Assembly (NCBI GenBank): GCA_028277025.1
Contig: JAPYVG010000006.1
Span: 11,808 to 75,807, forward strand
DNA: 64,000 bases
Reading direction: 5' to 3'
DNA from: Sulfolobaceae archaeon
GTDB lineage: Archaea; Thermoproteota; Thermoprotei_A; Sulfolobales; Sulfolobaceae
The translations under genes were made by a program, and so were the position numbers. Below the pieces are notes generated by a model that saw nothing but the letters and a program-made list of their open reading frames with translations, was not told the DNA's origin and ran no database searches. Shown here piece by piece: positions 18,342 to 26,996 of this stretch. Positions within the stretch are counted from its first letter, which is position 1; each line of letters opens with the position of its first letter.

Positions 18342-19676
18342 TCAGCCTTCCTCTTCTTCTTGCTGTTTCGCTATGTCTATGACTTCTGCTAACATGAAAC
18401 CCGCTAATAGCCATAGTAGGAAGATATCTATTATTACCGGCGAAATTGAAGGCACAGAATTCAACATAATATATAGTGTAAACCCCGCAGAACCTATGGC
18501 TAGTGTTATTTCATATAATCTTTTCCTTAACCTCTTCAACGATATTTTAAATAAGGATAAGTCTGTGGCTAGGTGAACGTACAAGTTTGCGAGTAGAGAT
18601 ATCAAGCTCACTACTAGGAAAGCGTTTTCTGCATTTCCTCCTTCGAAATACAAGGAGCCTAACACTATTAACCAATATAGTACGGCAGTAGCTATTGAGG
18701 CATTAATCGGCTCACTTTTGTTCTTAAGTTTTGATAACTGTGGTGGGAAAAAGCCGTGAAGGGACATAGCATATATAGTCCTTGATGTTGCAAACATAAA
18801 AGTAAGTGTAGCCAATATACCGTCATTTAAGGCTGCAAATACTACAAATGTTAGCGTTAATAGACCAAACCTATTTTCAATTAAGTGCAACATATCAGTA
18901 CTATTAACACCTATATGATAGAAGATGATATGATCTGTAATTGCGTAAATATCAAATGCTGCAAGTAACCCTCCTAATAAGATTACAGTGATAATAGCCC
19001 TAGGAACAGTCTTTTTAGGATCCTTTACCTCACCGGATAAAGGAGTTATTGAACCATAACCCGTGGGTATGCCTGAACCAAATATTATAGCGGAGGCAAT
19101 ACTGGAGAGGCTTATCTTAGCATTCAACGGGTTATAAAAGGTGAAATGAGTTGATGAGAGGAATAGTATTGCAAGGGAACTCATTATTATTATTTCTAAC
19201 AAACTAGCCACCATTGCATACTTAAAAGAAGTTCTTTTACCGGTAATTAAAAAAGCCGTAGAGATTACTAATAATCCTAATGCAATGTACCATGTACTTA
19301 CGTTAAAAATTATTGTAAGCATTGTTACCGCACCTAACAGATAACCTGAACCGTAAAAGGAGGAATAAAGGAGGTATGTCCAACCGGTTTCAAATCCAAG
19401 CCTTTTAGTAAGTGAGTAGTAAGCGTAAGTGTAGTAACCCCCACTTTGGGTAAACTTAGTTGAGAGCTTGTAAACGACTAAACCGTTAAAGAGCACCAGG
19501 ATTGTACCTAATATTACTGCGATAGGTGCGAAAACCCCAGCTATTATAAAGACTGCAGTACCGTAAATTAGTACGCTGAGGAACGGTGATTGTCCACCGA
19601 GGTTCATGAAAACGAGATCAAGTAAGCCTATCTCTCTTTTAGGTACTTCTACCTTCTCCCCTTTTTGTGAGGACAT
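18342..19676 (-). CDS. APC-family amino acid permease
   Basis: A 444-residue transporter with about 12 membrane helices. The first carries the family loop GLLDLVFMNLGGQSPFLSVL, and a second marker is GGYYTYAYYSLTKRLGFETGW in helix 3. The region SGIPTGYGSITPLSGEVKDPKKTVPRAI is the conserved APC segment between helices 6 and 7. It would import amino acids or amines by proton symport. The frame is open back to 19757, but ATG 19676 gives the usual short cytoplasmic head (SSQKGEKVEVPKREIG), and a TATA-like TTTTAAATA lies about 25-30 bp before it. Another APC protein is at 56328-57848. Substrate unknown. Confidence 0.85.
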   Translation of the reverse strand: MSSQKGEKVEVPKREIGLLDLVFMNLGGQSPFLSVLIYGTAVFIIAGVFAPIAVILGTILVLFNGLVVYKLSTKFTQSGGYYTYAYYSLTKRLGFETGWTYLLYSSFYGSGYLLGAVTMLTIIFNVSTWYIALGLLVISTAFLITGKRTSFKYAMVASLLEIIIMSSLAILFLSSTHFTFYNPLNAKISLSSIASAIIFGSGIPTGYGSITPLSGEVKDPKKTVPRAIITVILLGGLLAAFDIYAITDHIIFYHIGVNSTDMLHLIENRFGLLTLTFVVFAALNDGILATLTFMFATSRTIYAMSLHGFFPPQLSKLKNKSEPINASIATAVLYWLIVLGSLYFEGGNAENAFLVVSLISLLANLYVHLATDLSLFKISLKRLRKRLYEITLAIGSAGFTLYIMLNSVPSISPVIIDIFLLWLLAGFMLAEVIDIAKQQEEEEG

Positions 19677-19823
19677 CTGAATTAGGTTTAATATTTTTGT
19701 ATTTAAAAGACTTAGCTCTAAATTTAGTATTTTTCTATCAAAATGTTCATAAACCAAGGTTTTATTAATTGGTCAGAGCTACTGTTTCATTAATTAAGGT
19801 TTATATCTGTATGTTCTGATTGC

Positions 19824-19965
19824 ACCTTCACTCCCGTGATCAAGTACAGATTATCATGAGTATTATGAAGCTCAAATTCTTCACTCTCATGATCGAGCGT
19901 TATCTCTCACATGGAACCTGACTGCATGGAGCTTACATCTCTGAAATCAATTTCAACCTTTTCCG
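19824..19965 (-). repeat. Degenerate copy of repeat RNA family 2 (copy E)
   Basis: Read on the minus strand this stretch keeps traces of the family: AGAGATGTAAGCTCCATGCAG (compare GTGAGCCTCGTGCAG), CATGTGAGAGATAACGCTCGATCATGAGAGTG (compare CTACACTCGATCATGAATGAGAG). Stems are broken, so it is a fossil. It occupies most of the 430-bp gap between the permease and the KaiC-like gene; nothing else is seen there except a possible TATA tract (AGTTTTAAG) near 20075 for the KaiC-like gene. Confidence 0.4.
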
Positions 19966-20107
19966 TATTAGTGTAATTTTATGGTAAAATTTATGTAAAA
20001 GATTCAACGTGAAAAGATTCAATGTCTATGAAGTTTTACATTTTTCCTTCATTCTTAGCATTTGGCTAAATAGTGAGTTTTAAGAGTTTGCTAGCTAACA
20101 TACTCTT

Positions 20108-20953
20108 GTGAAAGTACGGAGAGTTAGGACATATATACCAGGTTTGGACGAGATCCTTTATGGAGGGATACCAGAAAGAAATGTTGTACTTCTCTCTGGC
20201 GGACCCGGTACTGGGAAGTCGATATTGGCAAAACAGTTCTTGTACAACGGTTTAACGAAGGACAACGAGGCTGGAGTATTTGTAGCCCTTGAAGAACACC
20301 CCGTTTCAGTCCTTAGAAGTTTCGCTCATTTCGGTTGGGATGTAACTAAATTTGAAAAAGAGGGGAAGTTTGCGATAATCGATGCGTTCACCTCTGGTAT
20401 AGGATCGACAGCTCAGAGGGAAAAGTACGTTGTTAAAGACATAGATAACGTAGGCGAATTAGTGGAGGTCTTAAGGCAGGCGATAAAGGATACTGGTGCT
20501 AAAAGGATAGCAATAGACTCAGTGAGCACGCTCTATTTAAGTAAACCAGCTGTTGCAAGAAACGCTGTAATGACGTTTAAGAGGGTGATAGCGGGTTTAG
20601 GTTGCACAGCAATATTCGTTTCACAAGTTTCAGTAGGTGAAAGGGGTTTTGGAGGGCCAGGTGTTGAACATGCAGTTGACGGCATAATTAGGTTAGACTT
20701 AGATGAAATCGACGGTGTACTTTATAGGTCAATTATTGTGTGGAAAATGAGGGACAGTAAGATCTCCATGGTTAGGCATCCTATGGACATTACAGATAAC
20801 GGAATAGTGATACAATGGGATAAGTACTTGAGAATAACTCCTAATTCCGCTGAAATTAAGCCTTTACCCAAAGAAGAGATTGAAGCCATGAAGAAGGCAT
20901 TAGAGGAGGAGACTAAAGAACAAGAAAAGGAGAAAGAGGAAGAGGAGGAGTGA
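20108..20953 (+). CDS. KaiC-like RecA-superfamily ATPase
   Basis: A 281-residue single-domain ATPase of the archaeal KaiC-like group. Walker A is GGPGTGKS (residues 31-38) and Walker B is in [13 protein letters not shown] conserved [17 protein letters not shown] segment and an acidic C-terminal tail of about 25 residues (mostly E and K) complete it. These proteins act as nucleotide-driven switches or regulators in archaea. The GTG start at 20108 is the first in frame. The TGA overlaps the GTG of cbiG as GTGA, so it is translationally coupled to cobalamin genes cbiG and cbiE. That linkage suggests, without proof, a regulatory tie to cobalamin synthesis. Confidence 0.85.
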   Translation: MKVRRVRTYIPGLDEILYGGIPERNVVLLSGGPGTGKSILAKQFLYNGLTKDNEAGVFVALEEHPVSVLRSFAHFGWDVTKFEKEGKFAIIDAFTSGIGSTAQREKYVVKDIDNVGELVEVLRQAIKDTGAKRIAIDSVSTLYLSKPAVARNAVMTFKRVIAGLGCTAIFVSQVSVGERGFGGPGVEHAVDGIIRLDLDEIDGVLYRSIIVWKMRDSKISMVRHPMDITDNGIVIQWDKYLRITPNSAEIKPLPKEEIEAMKKALEEETKEQEKEKEEEEE

Positions 20954-21921
20954 TACTTTTTCCAAGGGGTATAGCAATAGTTTATGCAACTGCTGAGGAT
21001 AAAGCTAAGGAGCTTTTCGATAAACTTAAACATAAAGGGTACACAGTATCTCTTTTTAATTATAAAGAAGTTGAAAAAGCATGGAAATGTTATGATGCAA
21101 TAATTTTCGTAATGGCTTTAGGAGGAGTTGTTAGAACTGTTTGTAAATACGCAAGGAGTAAAGACGTTGATCCTTCAGTAATTTGTGTAGATGACGGTTT
21201 TAGGTTCGTGATTCCGGTATTAAGTTCCCATTGGGGTGCTAACAACCTCACCTTAGAGGTTTCTAAAATTATTAACGCAACCCCGGTGATAACTACGGCT
21301 AGTGAAATAAAAGGTATTACGAGTATTGAGGAGCTTGCAAGAATCTTAAATTGTAAAATAGTAAACGTTAAGGCAATTGTAAGAGTTACATCAGCATTAC
21401 TAAAAGGTGAAAAAGTTTGTGTTAAAGGAGTAGAGAAAATCCCAGAAGGGGTTAAAGGGAATTATGTTATAGGAGATGAATGCGAATATAAGGTCGTAAT
21501 AACTGATTCACCACCAAATGGCGATGACGGAAACACAGTCTACCTAAAGCCAATAAAGTTCGTAATAGGTGTTGGTAGTAAGGAAGAAACGAATAAGGAG
21601 GTTATAAAAGAAGCAATTTTTAACGCACTAAATCTTATATCCGCAAGCATGGACAGGGTAGTCATAATAGCATCTGTTAGGGAAAAAGTGAAGGAGGTCG
21701 CTGATGATTTAAAAGTTCCCTTTAGGCTTATAAGTTGGGAGGAAATAAACGCTTTCAATGATGAGTGCTTAACTCCTCCGTCAGATAAGCTAAAGGAGTT
21801 AGGAATTAAGGGTGTTGCTGAAGTTTCGGCATTAATTGCTGGGAAAGGAAGGCTTATATTGAGGAAAATAAGATATAAAGGGGAAGTTACAGTGGCAATA
21901 GCCTCTTATGAGGGTGGTTAA
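20950..21921 (+). CDS. cbiG: Cobalt-precorrin-5A hydrolase
   Basis: A 323-residue CbiG. The N-terminal domain contains [54 protein letters not shown] segments (about 50-105) diagnostic of CbiG. The central linker is divergent, and the C-terminal domain has [11 protein letters not shown] followed by the [14 protein letters not shown] region. CbiG opens the delta-lactone of cobalt-precorrin-5A and releases acetaldehyde, part of ring contraction in the anaerobic-type pathway. It overlaps the upstream KaiC-like gene by 4 bp and the downstream cbiE by 14 bp. The remaining cbi genes lie 11 kb away at 33763-38573. Confidence 0.92.
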   Translation: MILFPRGIAIVYATAEDKAKELFDKLKHKGYTVSLFNYKEVEKAWKCYDAIIFVMALGGVVRTVCKYARSKDVDPSVICVDDGFRFVIPVLSSHWGANNLTLEVSKIINATPVITTASEIKGITSIEELARILNCKIVNVKAIVRVTSALLKGEKVCVKGVEKIPEGVKGNYVIGDECEYKVVITDSPPNGDDGNTVYLKPIKFVIGVGSKEETNKEVIKEAIFNALNLISASMDRVVIIASVREKVKEVADDLKVPFRLISWEEINAFNDECLTPPSDKLKELGIKGVAEVSALIAGKGRLILRKIRYKGEVTVAIASYEGG

Positions 21922-22570
21922 AACGATTTATATAGTGGGTGTTGGCCCCGGTGACCCGGAATTAATTACTCTAAAAGCGTTAAAAGTTATTGAGAAATGT
22001 GAAGTTGTTGCCGGTTGGAAAAGCGTAGTAGATAGATTCACCTTATCCGGGAAGAAAGTCGTATATTTGAACTATAAGGATCAAGATATGCAGTTAGAGG
22101 AGTTAGCTTTAATCGCTAGAGAGAAAGATGTGGCAATTTTAGATCACGGGGATCCTTCCGTTTCGGATTTTCAATTCTTGGAAAAGATTAAGAAGGCTTG
22201 TGAAAAATACGGCGTTAAATATGAGATAATCCCCGGTGTTTCCTCAGTCCTTAGAGCTTTACATATTGTAGGAAGTGATTTGTCACAAGTTGTTTTTATT
22301 ACATTTCATGTTAGGGGAGAGATAGATTATTCACAAATATATGAGTTTATCAAATATAGAGGGTTATTAATTATACCAGAACCTTATCCTTGCGGTGTAA
22401 GGAGAATAGCTGAAAGGTTATTAAAAATTGGGTATAATAAGGAAATAACGGTAATGGAGAGGTTGACGTATCAAGAGGAAAAGATCTACAAACTCTTACC
22501 AGAGGACATAGTTAAAGATGATATGAAGTTTAGCGATTTAACGATTGTATACGTTCCACCCTTAAAGTGA
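21908..22570 (+). CDS. cbiE: Cobalt-precorrin-7 (C5)-methyltransferase
   Basis: A 220-residue class III SAM-dependent tetrapyrrole methyltransferase. IYIVGVGPGDPELITLKAL is the N-terminal SAM-binding loop, EVVAGWKSVVDRF marks the CbiE branch, and LDHGDPSVSDF and EIIPGVSSVLRAL are the second and third motifs. CbiE methylates C5 after ring contraction, usually paired with CbiT, which is encoded in the distant cbi cluster at 36531. It overlaps cbiG by 14 bp. Downstream lies only a decayed PIN-domain gene on the other strand. Confidence 0.9.
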   Translation: MRVVKTIYIVGVGPGDPELITLKALKVIEKCEVVAGWKSVVDRFTLSGKKVVYLNYKDQDMQLEELALIAREKDVAILDHGDPSVSDFQFLEKIKKACEKYGVKYEIIPGVSSVLRALHIVGSDLSQVVFITFHVRGEIDYSQIYEFIKYRGLLIIPEPYPCGVRRIAERLLKIGYNKEITVMERLTYQEEKIYKLLPEDIVKDDMKFSDLTIVYVPPLK

Positions 22571-22850
22571 TTAAGGTTTTACAACGTTTACTGAATCCTT
22601 AACCCTCTCGTAGTCCTCATCGTTACTTACAATTTTAAGCCCTAACCTTTTGGCAACCAAAACGTTAACCATAATCCAAAGGATAATTTCACAGCACCTA
22701 TAACGTCAGATTTAGTAATTTCAACTACTATTGAGTCCTTAACCTCATTAATTAAGTTTAAATAACCTAAATTTTACTGAAGGAAATTCTATTTCCACGT
22801 CCTAAATATAAAAGAGCGAGAATTCTCCTAACTTTACCTCATTTTGCAGT
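22571..22850 (-). pseudogene. Remnant of a PIN-domain (VapC-like) gene
   Basis: The minus strand gives KDSIVVEITKSDVIGAVKLS, then after a frameshift NVLVAKRLGLKIVSNDEDYE and RVKDSVNVVKP before a stop at 22571-22573. The second piece is the usual C-terminal part of a PIN nuclease (A-K-R-L-G-L-x-I-V-S/T-x-D-x-D). Further upstream only broken frames remain. It is convergent with cbiE, abutting its stop codon. Confidence 0.5.
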
Positions 22851-22929
22851 GAGTTATTTCGTTCTTAGAGGTCGTTGTATAAATTGAGTAAAATTTTATC
22901 GCTGTTGATTACTGCAAGGAAGCCGTCGA

Positions 22930-23290
22930 ATATAAAAGCTCAATAAATAACCTTTTTAGCTAATAGACCGGTTTTTCTCCAAGTTTTGTACACCTTTAAA
23001 CTTTAAATATTCAGACAACGATAAAGGTGCTACTTCAACGGAAACGTACCTTCCGGGTAATACTTCCCTAACACTTCCTTTATTAGCAATTAAGGTATGT
23101 CCAGAAACTGGTGCGTAAGATTCTTTTCCGCTATTAAAGATCTGACGAAGCCCTTCAAACCTTCAACTTTCTGAACCTCATCAAGGAACGGCTTTTCAAT
23201 TATCTCAGTCTCTATTCTATTAAAAGAGAAAATAGTTTATCAGCTTATCAATTTCTGCAAATCCAGAATCCTCAAAGTTAATTAAAAGTT
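22930..23290 (-). pseudogene. Remnant of an archaeal ATPase with DUF4143-type tail
   Basis: Minus-strand fragments read EKPFLDEVQKVEGLKGFVRS, then after a frameshift YAPVSGHTLIANKGSVREVL and PGRYVSVEVAPLSLSEYLKF. This is the familiar order of the AAA+/DUF4143 family: Walker B-like D-E-x-Q, a sensor S-G-S/H-like turn, the L-x-G-R-Y stretch and P-L-S-x-x-E-Y-L. Stops and shifts separate the pieces and the Walker A end is missing. This stretch and the neighbouring 23291-23447 hold no live gene that I can see. Confidence 0.5.
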
Positions 23291-23447
23291 AAAAAAGGGT
23301 AAATTCCTCCTCATAAGAGATTTAAAACCGTAACTTAGCTAAAGTTTTTTAATCCCGTTATCAGATATTATTACAAAAGACGTTAGTAAATATAAGAAGG
23401 AGGGAATGGTAATAGTTTTAGTTTATTCATGTTTTAAATTTCCGTTA

Positions 23448-23825
23448 TTACATTATACACATTTTGTCCATTCTATAAAAACAAATGTCCAGTCTTTTTA
23501 ATATTTCCCTTCCTAACAGATTCATTTCTACATAAGGAGACGATTCAATAAATGCATCAACATTTAGATTACCTATAGTAACATTTGCTCTTGCGACGTA
23601 AACTTCAACATTACCTATTATCCCCCTATACTTCCTAGTAATAGGAAGTTCCAGAGAGTTAAGTTTCTTATAGATTTCGTAGCTAAGGAGTAGCCAACCA
23701 GAAAACCCTGTGTCGACTAACGCTTCTATATCAACAGTATTTTCCATTTTGAGGTCAGTTACTTTTACGTGGAGTATAGGCTTTTCATTTATATTAAAAC
23801 ACTCCAGGGAGTTCACCCTCTCCAA
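23448..23825 (-). CDS. Retropepsin-like aspartic protease (clan AA), second locus
   Basis: A 125-residue protein with VDIEALVDTGFSGWLLLSYE (DTG catalytic motif near residue 38) and a C-terminal MNLLGREILKRLDI, the ILG/LLG element of single-domain aspartyl proteases. It resembles the protease at 14635-15063 in length and order of motifs rather than in close sequence. Its start overlaps the upstream gene at 23794 by 32 bp; that gene encodes a ribbon-helix-helix plus DUF5678-like protein. The repeated pairing suggests the two products work together. An internal ATG is possible; the longer start is shown. Confidence 0.65.
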   Translation of the reverse strand: MERVNSLECFNINEKPILHVKVTDLKMENTVDIEALVDTGFSGWLLLSYEIYKKLNSLELPITRKYRGIIGNVEVYVARANVTIGNLNVDAFIESSPYVEMNLLGREILKRLDICFYRMDKMCIM

Positions 23826-24126
23826 TTAACCACTTTTTACTGAGAGCGTAACACTTCTTGTACTTTTTAGCTTCCTTTATCATATCTTCCTCGCTTTCAA
23901 ATCCACCTATGAAATTACCGTCACAGAATAGTGCGTACTTTCCATCATTTACTGCATTCCAAAATTCTTTACTCTTTATTACCATTACCCTATCTAAGTC
24001 CTTATTTAATAACCAGAGTTTTATTGCTTCATTTACGGCCTCACTTACCGAAATACCTTCGAGAGAAGCCTTTGCCTTTAACATCCTATAAAGGTTTTCG
24101 TCAACGTCTTTTATAAGTACTTTCAT
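23794..24126 (-). CDS. Ribbon-helix-helix plus DUF5678-like protein
   Basis: A 110-residue protein beginning MKVLIKDVDENLYRMLKAKA. The N-terminal 45 residues have the beta-helix-helix pattern of CopG/antitoxin-type DNA-binding proteins (LEGISVSEAVNEAIKLWLL). The C-terminal half (DGKYALFCDGNFIGGFESEE) matches the DUF5678-like domain in the genes at 14006 and 14490. I start it at ATG 24126; the longer frame to 24168 runs into the mini-element inserted just upstream at 24168. It overlaps the retropepsin-like gene by 32 bp. A DNA-binding partner would allow self-regulation of the pair, as in toxin-antitoxin operons; this is inference. Confidence 0.65.
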   Translation of the reverse strand: MKVLIKDVDENLYRMLKAKASLEGISVSEAVNEAIKLWLLNKDLDRVMVIKSKEFWNAVNDGKYALFCDGNFIGGFESEEDMIKEAKKYKKCYALSKKWLIGEGELPGVF

Positions 24127-24167
24127 TAAGTTTAACTTGTTAAACTTGTTAAAATATTTTAATGACA

Positions 24168-24439
24168 AGACTGTAACGCTTCTACGTAACTACTCGTGTT
24201 ATTTTTAATCACTTCTAAATATCGTTTTGACAAGTTGTGTTTATATAGTATTACCGAAGGTAGTTTTTGTTGATGATCTCCCTAACTGATGACGGGCACT
24301 GCTCACAAGGTTTGGGGAGTGAAAAACTGGATGGGAGGGTGGCGTTTCCCTCAACTAGGGTGAATGTGTATGATCCTTTAGCCCGTGGTGGAATTAGAAG
24401 TAATTAAAAGTAAGGAAAAGTTACGCCACTGGTAAACAC
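24168..24439 (+). mobile_element. IS607-derived mini-element (copy i), TnpB-end/omega-RNA type
   Basis: A 272-bp non-coding cassette from AGACTGTAACGCTTCTACG to GTTACGCCACTGGTAAACAC. Its right part repeats, with small gaps, the last 140 bp of tnpB in the full element at 31786-33733 (GTGTATGATCCTTTAG, GAATTAGAAGTAATTAAAAG). Its left part has a TATA-like GTTTATATAG at 24239-24248. Copies ii (26203-26462) and iii (46915-47195) have the same ends. IS607 elements make no target duplication, and none is seen here. It sits 42 bp upstream of the start of the ribbon-helix-helix gene and may affect its promoter. Confidence 0.8.
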
Positions 24440-24595
24440 ACTTTTCCCACATTCCTCTAACCTAGTATTGTTCTGCAAAACCTATTACGTAACTCCATAT
24501 GGGCTTTTCCCAACACCTTTTTTATTAGGATTCGGGACAATTTTCTCTAATCGAAGTCAAGGTAAAACGGAGTACTTTAAAATAACTATCCACAA

Positions 24596-24608
24596 GGGGG
24601 GGGGGGGG
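24596..24608 (+). repeat. Run of 13 G
   Basis: A second G13 tract, in the non-coding stretch between mini-element i and repeat RNA copy B (24440-25093 holds no real gene). The frames that cross here on both strands are by-products of repeats. Same length as the run at 18260-18272, but the flanks are unrelated. Confidence 0.9.
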
Positions 24609-24710
24609 ATTTTGAGAAGCCGATTTCATAGAAACCGTAGTTCTAATCGGTTTGCCCCTTTAATCGGTAAAGAAGATTGAAAAAGGAGTATTTAAACGTG
24701 GGGGCATCAA

Positions 24711-24830
24711 CCCGTTTGTCCCTATACTCTCATTCATGATCGAGTGTAGCGACTTAGCCAATGGGTCATGGGACTCCAACTGCACGAGGCTCACGTCTCT
24801 GCAATCTTTGCCCACATCAGCGTGAGAGAC
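24711..24830 (-). ncRNA. Structured repeat RNA, family 2, copy B
   Basis: On the minus strand a TATA-like GTTTATAA (24853-24860) is followed after about 25 bp by GTCTCTCACGCTGATGTGGG. Then come AGAGACGTGAGCCTCGTGCA, GTTGGAGTCCCATGACCCA, a 3' hairpin (GTCGCTACACTC pairing with GAGTATAGGGAC) and the end ACAAACGGG at 24711. Copy A has the same order. The CTCACG/CGTGAG stem is longer by one pair here than in copy A and the loop differs in length, as expected for a conserved structure. Homology with copy A extends upstream through the TATA box to about 24906. Confidence 0.55.
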
Positions 24831-25093
24831 ATCCCTAAGCAACAAAAATTCGTTATAAACAGACAAAAAATTTCCTATCAACACGAAAAAGGATAAAGCC
24901 CAAAGCGAAGCATTCCACCTATTGTAATAGTATATGACAAACGTCATAACACCAAGTACGAGTTAACGCTCCCTACACAAAACTCATAGGGCTTCCGAAG
25001 TTAGGTAAGTCGTTTTTACCTCGAAACTATTGGGCGTTTTTGTTCTCGATTAAAACTTTTATACCATCCCTTGTGAAAATATAGTGAGTTAAA

Positions 25094-26203
25094 ATGAGGT
25101 TATTACAAAATAGAATAGTTGGGATATCATTTATTCTAACCTTGATTACCCTAACCCTCACACCACCCATTTACGGTCAGACCAGTGCACTCGGGGGTTT
25201 TGTACCAACAAGCGGAAGCAATAGCCCAAATTATTACGGTATCGCGTTCCAGCTACCCATAGCTTACGTAACAAATAACCCGTACGGAGGTGGTACGGGG
25301 ATGACAAACTTAATGAGCGCTATAGCTATAACCTACGGCGGAATGAGCGCCGTAGTCTGGTTCTATCAACCGGAAAATGGTGTGGGAGTTCTTCTAGGCT
25401 TTCAACACGCCAATATACCAAATTCGCCCTCCGCCTGGACACCACTGTTATACGTAGGACTTAACGGTAGCCTATTTGCCGGTGACTGGGATGGTGTGTG
25501 TTTCCAAGTGTCAACTTTTATCACTCCAGGTTGGCATATGGCCGTAGTTGAGGAATATATAGGGAAGGACAACTACACTTATGTATCGTTATATTTAGAC
25601 GGTAAATACGTTGGTACAGCAAACGCGAGCGTACTGCCCACACTATACAATTACTACGTCAATCACCAGCTTGACTTTCCCTACGGCTATGTAGGTGGAA
25701 GTTATGCGGCCAGTGGTTGGCCACAAACAAATAAGGAGTACTTCTTCTACAACGGCACAATAGCTATAGTAGCTTTCTACGACGTAGTGTTGACAAACAC
25801 TACCATACAACAGATGTGGGAAGAGAGCCATGTTACAATGAATGGTATAAACGCTTATTTACCTACCCAACACGCTGTCGCGATTTACCTTTTCTCACCT
25901 GACTACTTTAGCCATGGTGAACTAGCACCGTATTACGTTAATAATACGGTTATGGAGCAATTGGACGTGATCAACCCCGAATTGACACCATTATTTTACG
26001 GCGTGCAAAATATCACGTGGGGCAACTTCAACATAATGGTAAATAATGGTGAAACACAGAGTAATACTGGCGTGAATCAAGGGACTCCGGCAAATTCTAA
26101 CGCCTCCTCGGAGAGTTTCCTATCGGTTTTACCACTAGTCCTCATCGTTGTAGTCGCGGTAGCTGTGGTCATAGCTATTGTCATGATAGTTAGGAGGAAA
26201 TGA
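25094..26203 (+). CDS. Secreted, membrane-anchored protein with a LamG-like domain
   Basis: A 369-residue protein with a signal peptide (basic start, then GISFILTLITLTLTPPIYGQ), a large beta-rich ectodomain and a C-terminal anchor helix ending RRK. The ectodomain carries lectin-like (LamG/concanavalin A) hallmarks: WHMAVVEEYIG, TYVSLYLDGKYVGTA and GTIAIVAFYDVVLTNTTIQQ, the last being the strand-plus-helix that closes LamG folds. It has several N-glycosylation sites (N-x-T/S). It would sit on the cell surface, perhaps under the S-layer, and bind glycan. Codon use is richer in C than the neighbours, which may hint at transfer. The stop codon coincides with the start of mini-element ii. Confidence 0.7.
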   Translation: MRLLQNRIVGISFILTLITLTLTPPIYGQTSALGGFVPTSGSNSPNYYGIAFQLPIAYVTNNPYGGGTGMTNLMSAIAITYGGMSAVVWFYQPENGVGVLLGFQHANIPNSPSAWTPLLYVGLNGSLFAGDWDGVCFQVSTFITPGWHMAVVEEYIGKDNYTYVSLYLDGKYVGTANASVLPTLYNYYVNHQLDFPYGYVGGSYAASGWPQTNKEYFFYNGTIAIVAFYDVVLTNTTIQQMWEESHVTMNGINAYLPTQHAVAIYLFSPDYFSHGELAPYYVNNTVMEQLDVINPELTPLFYGVQNITWGNFNIMVNNGETQSNTGVNQGTPANSNASSESFLSVLPLVLIVVVAVAVVIAIVMIVRRK

Positions 26204-26462
26204 GACTGTAACGCTTCTACGTAACTACTCGTTATTTTTAATCTAATTATCGTTTTGACAAGTCCTGTTTATATAGTATTACTGAAGTAGTTTTACTGAT
26301 GATCTCCCAACTTATGACTGCTCACGAGGGTGGGAGTAATAAAAGAGTGGGTGGGAGGGTATTGGCGTTTCCCTCGACTAGGGTGAATGTGTATGATCCT
26401 TTAGCCCGTGGTGGAATTAGAAGTAATTAAAAGTAAGGAAAAGTTACGCCACGGGTAAACAC
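26203..26462 (+). mobile_element. IS607-derived mini-element (copy ii)
   Basis: A 260-bp relative of copy i with the same ends (AGACTGTAACGCTTC and ACGCCACGGGTAAACAC) and the TATA-like GTTTATATAG at 26267-26276. The inner part keeps GATGATCTCCCAACTTATGAC and the tnpB tail. It begins at the last base of the LamG gene's stop codon, so the insertion may have set that protein's present end. No reading frame of its own. Confidence 0.8.
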
Positions 26463-26612
26463 ATTCAAAGATACCTTACTAGTGACGGGCTTAGGTTAAT
26501 GTTTAAGTTTACTTCATCTTATTTTGAGTTGCTTTCAGATGACTATGTGAGTTACTTAATGAATGGTTCTAAGATAAGCAAAATAAGATTACAGCAGAAT
26601 GTCTGCTCAAAG

Positions 26613-26996
26613 TTACTTAATAAGCGGTTCTAAAATCTTGCGTAACTTTTTAACGTTCTCTGCATAAAATTTAACTTTATCTTTATCCAGCCTTGTTTCA
26701 TGAAAACCTTCCACGTGAAGGATCCACGCACTCTTCCATATATCCTTAATTTCGGGGTATGAGTTAGAAAGCTGTAGAGATGCATCAAAGAGGAACTCAG
26801 ATTTCCATCTGTCTTCTTTCTTAATCTTGGATAAAATGCTAATATTCTCTTTATAGGATAGGAATTTTATTGATTCTTCTGCTGCTTTGTAGAGTTTTTC
26901 TGCTGCTTGTATTGTGTCGCCTTTCTTCAACAGTTCATCAGCCTCTTCTAAGAACTTTAATATATTCTCTATCTGCAATTTTAACCAACTCTTCAA
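26613..26996 (-). CDS. PaREP1-family protein, second of a tandem pair
   Basis: A 127-residue helical protein with the PaREP1 motif FLEEADELLKKGDTIQAAEK, then LYKAAEESIKFLS. The function of the family is unknown; the fold is thought to be HEPN-like helical bundles. The start is a TTG at 26996, inside the reading frame of the upstream PaREP1 gene, and the first 15 residues come from an out-of-frame reading of that gene's end. It therefore looks like a recombination product between the two copies. About 80 bp of the motif region is almost identical to the upstream gene. A similar small C-terminal fragment (ending EPFIK) lies at about 26545-26580. Confidence 0.55.
   Translation of the reverse strand: MKSWLKLQIENILKFLEEADELLKKGDTIQAAEKLYKAAEESIKFLSYKENISILSKIKKEDRWKSEFLFDASLQLSNSYPEIKDIWKSAWILHVEGFHETRLDKDKVKFYAENVKKLRKILEPLIK

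Noticed and set aside
24610..24670. Short repeated CCGATTTCATAG/AATCGGTTTG/AATCGGTAAAG motif
   Set aside because: Only three loose matches within 60 bp; too short and irregular to call an iteron or CRISPR remnant.
24468..24947. Open frames on both strands around the G13 run and repeat copy B
   Set aside because: They read through a homopolymer and non-coding repeats, and the matching frames are broken in the other copies.
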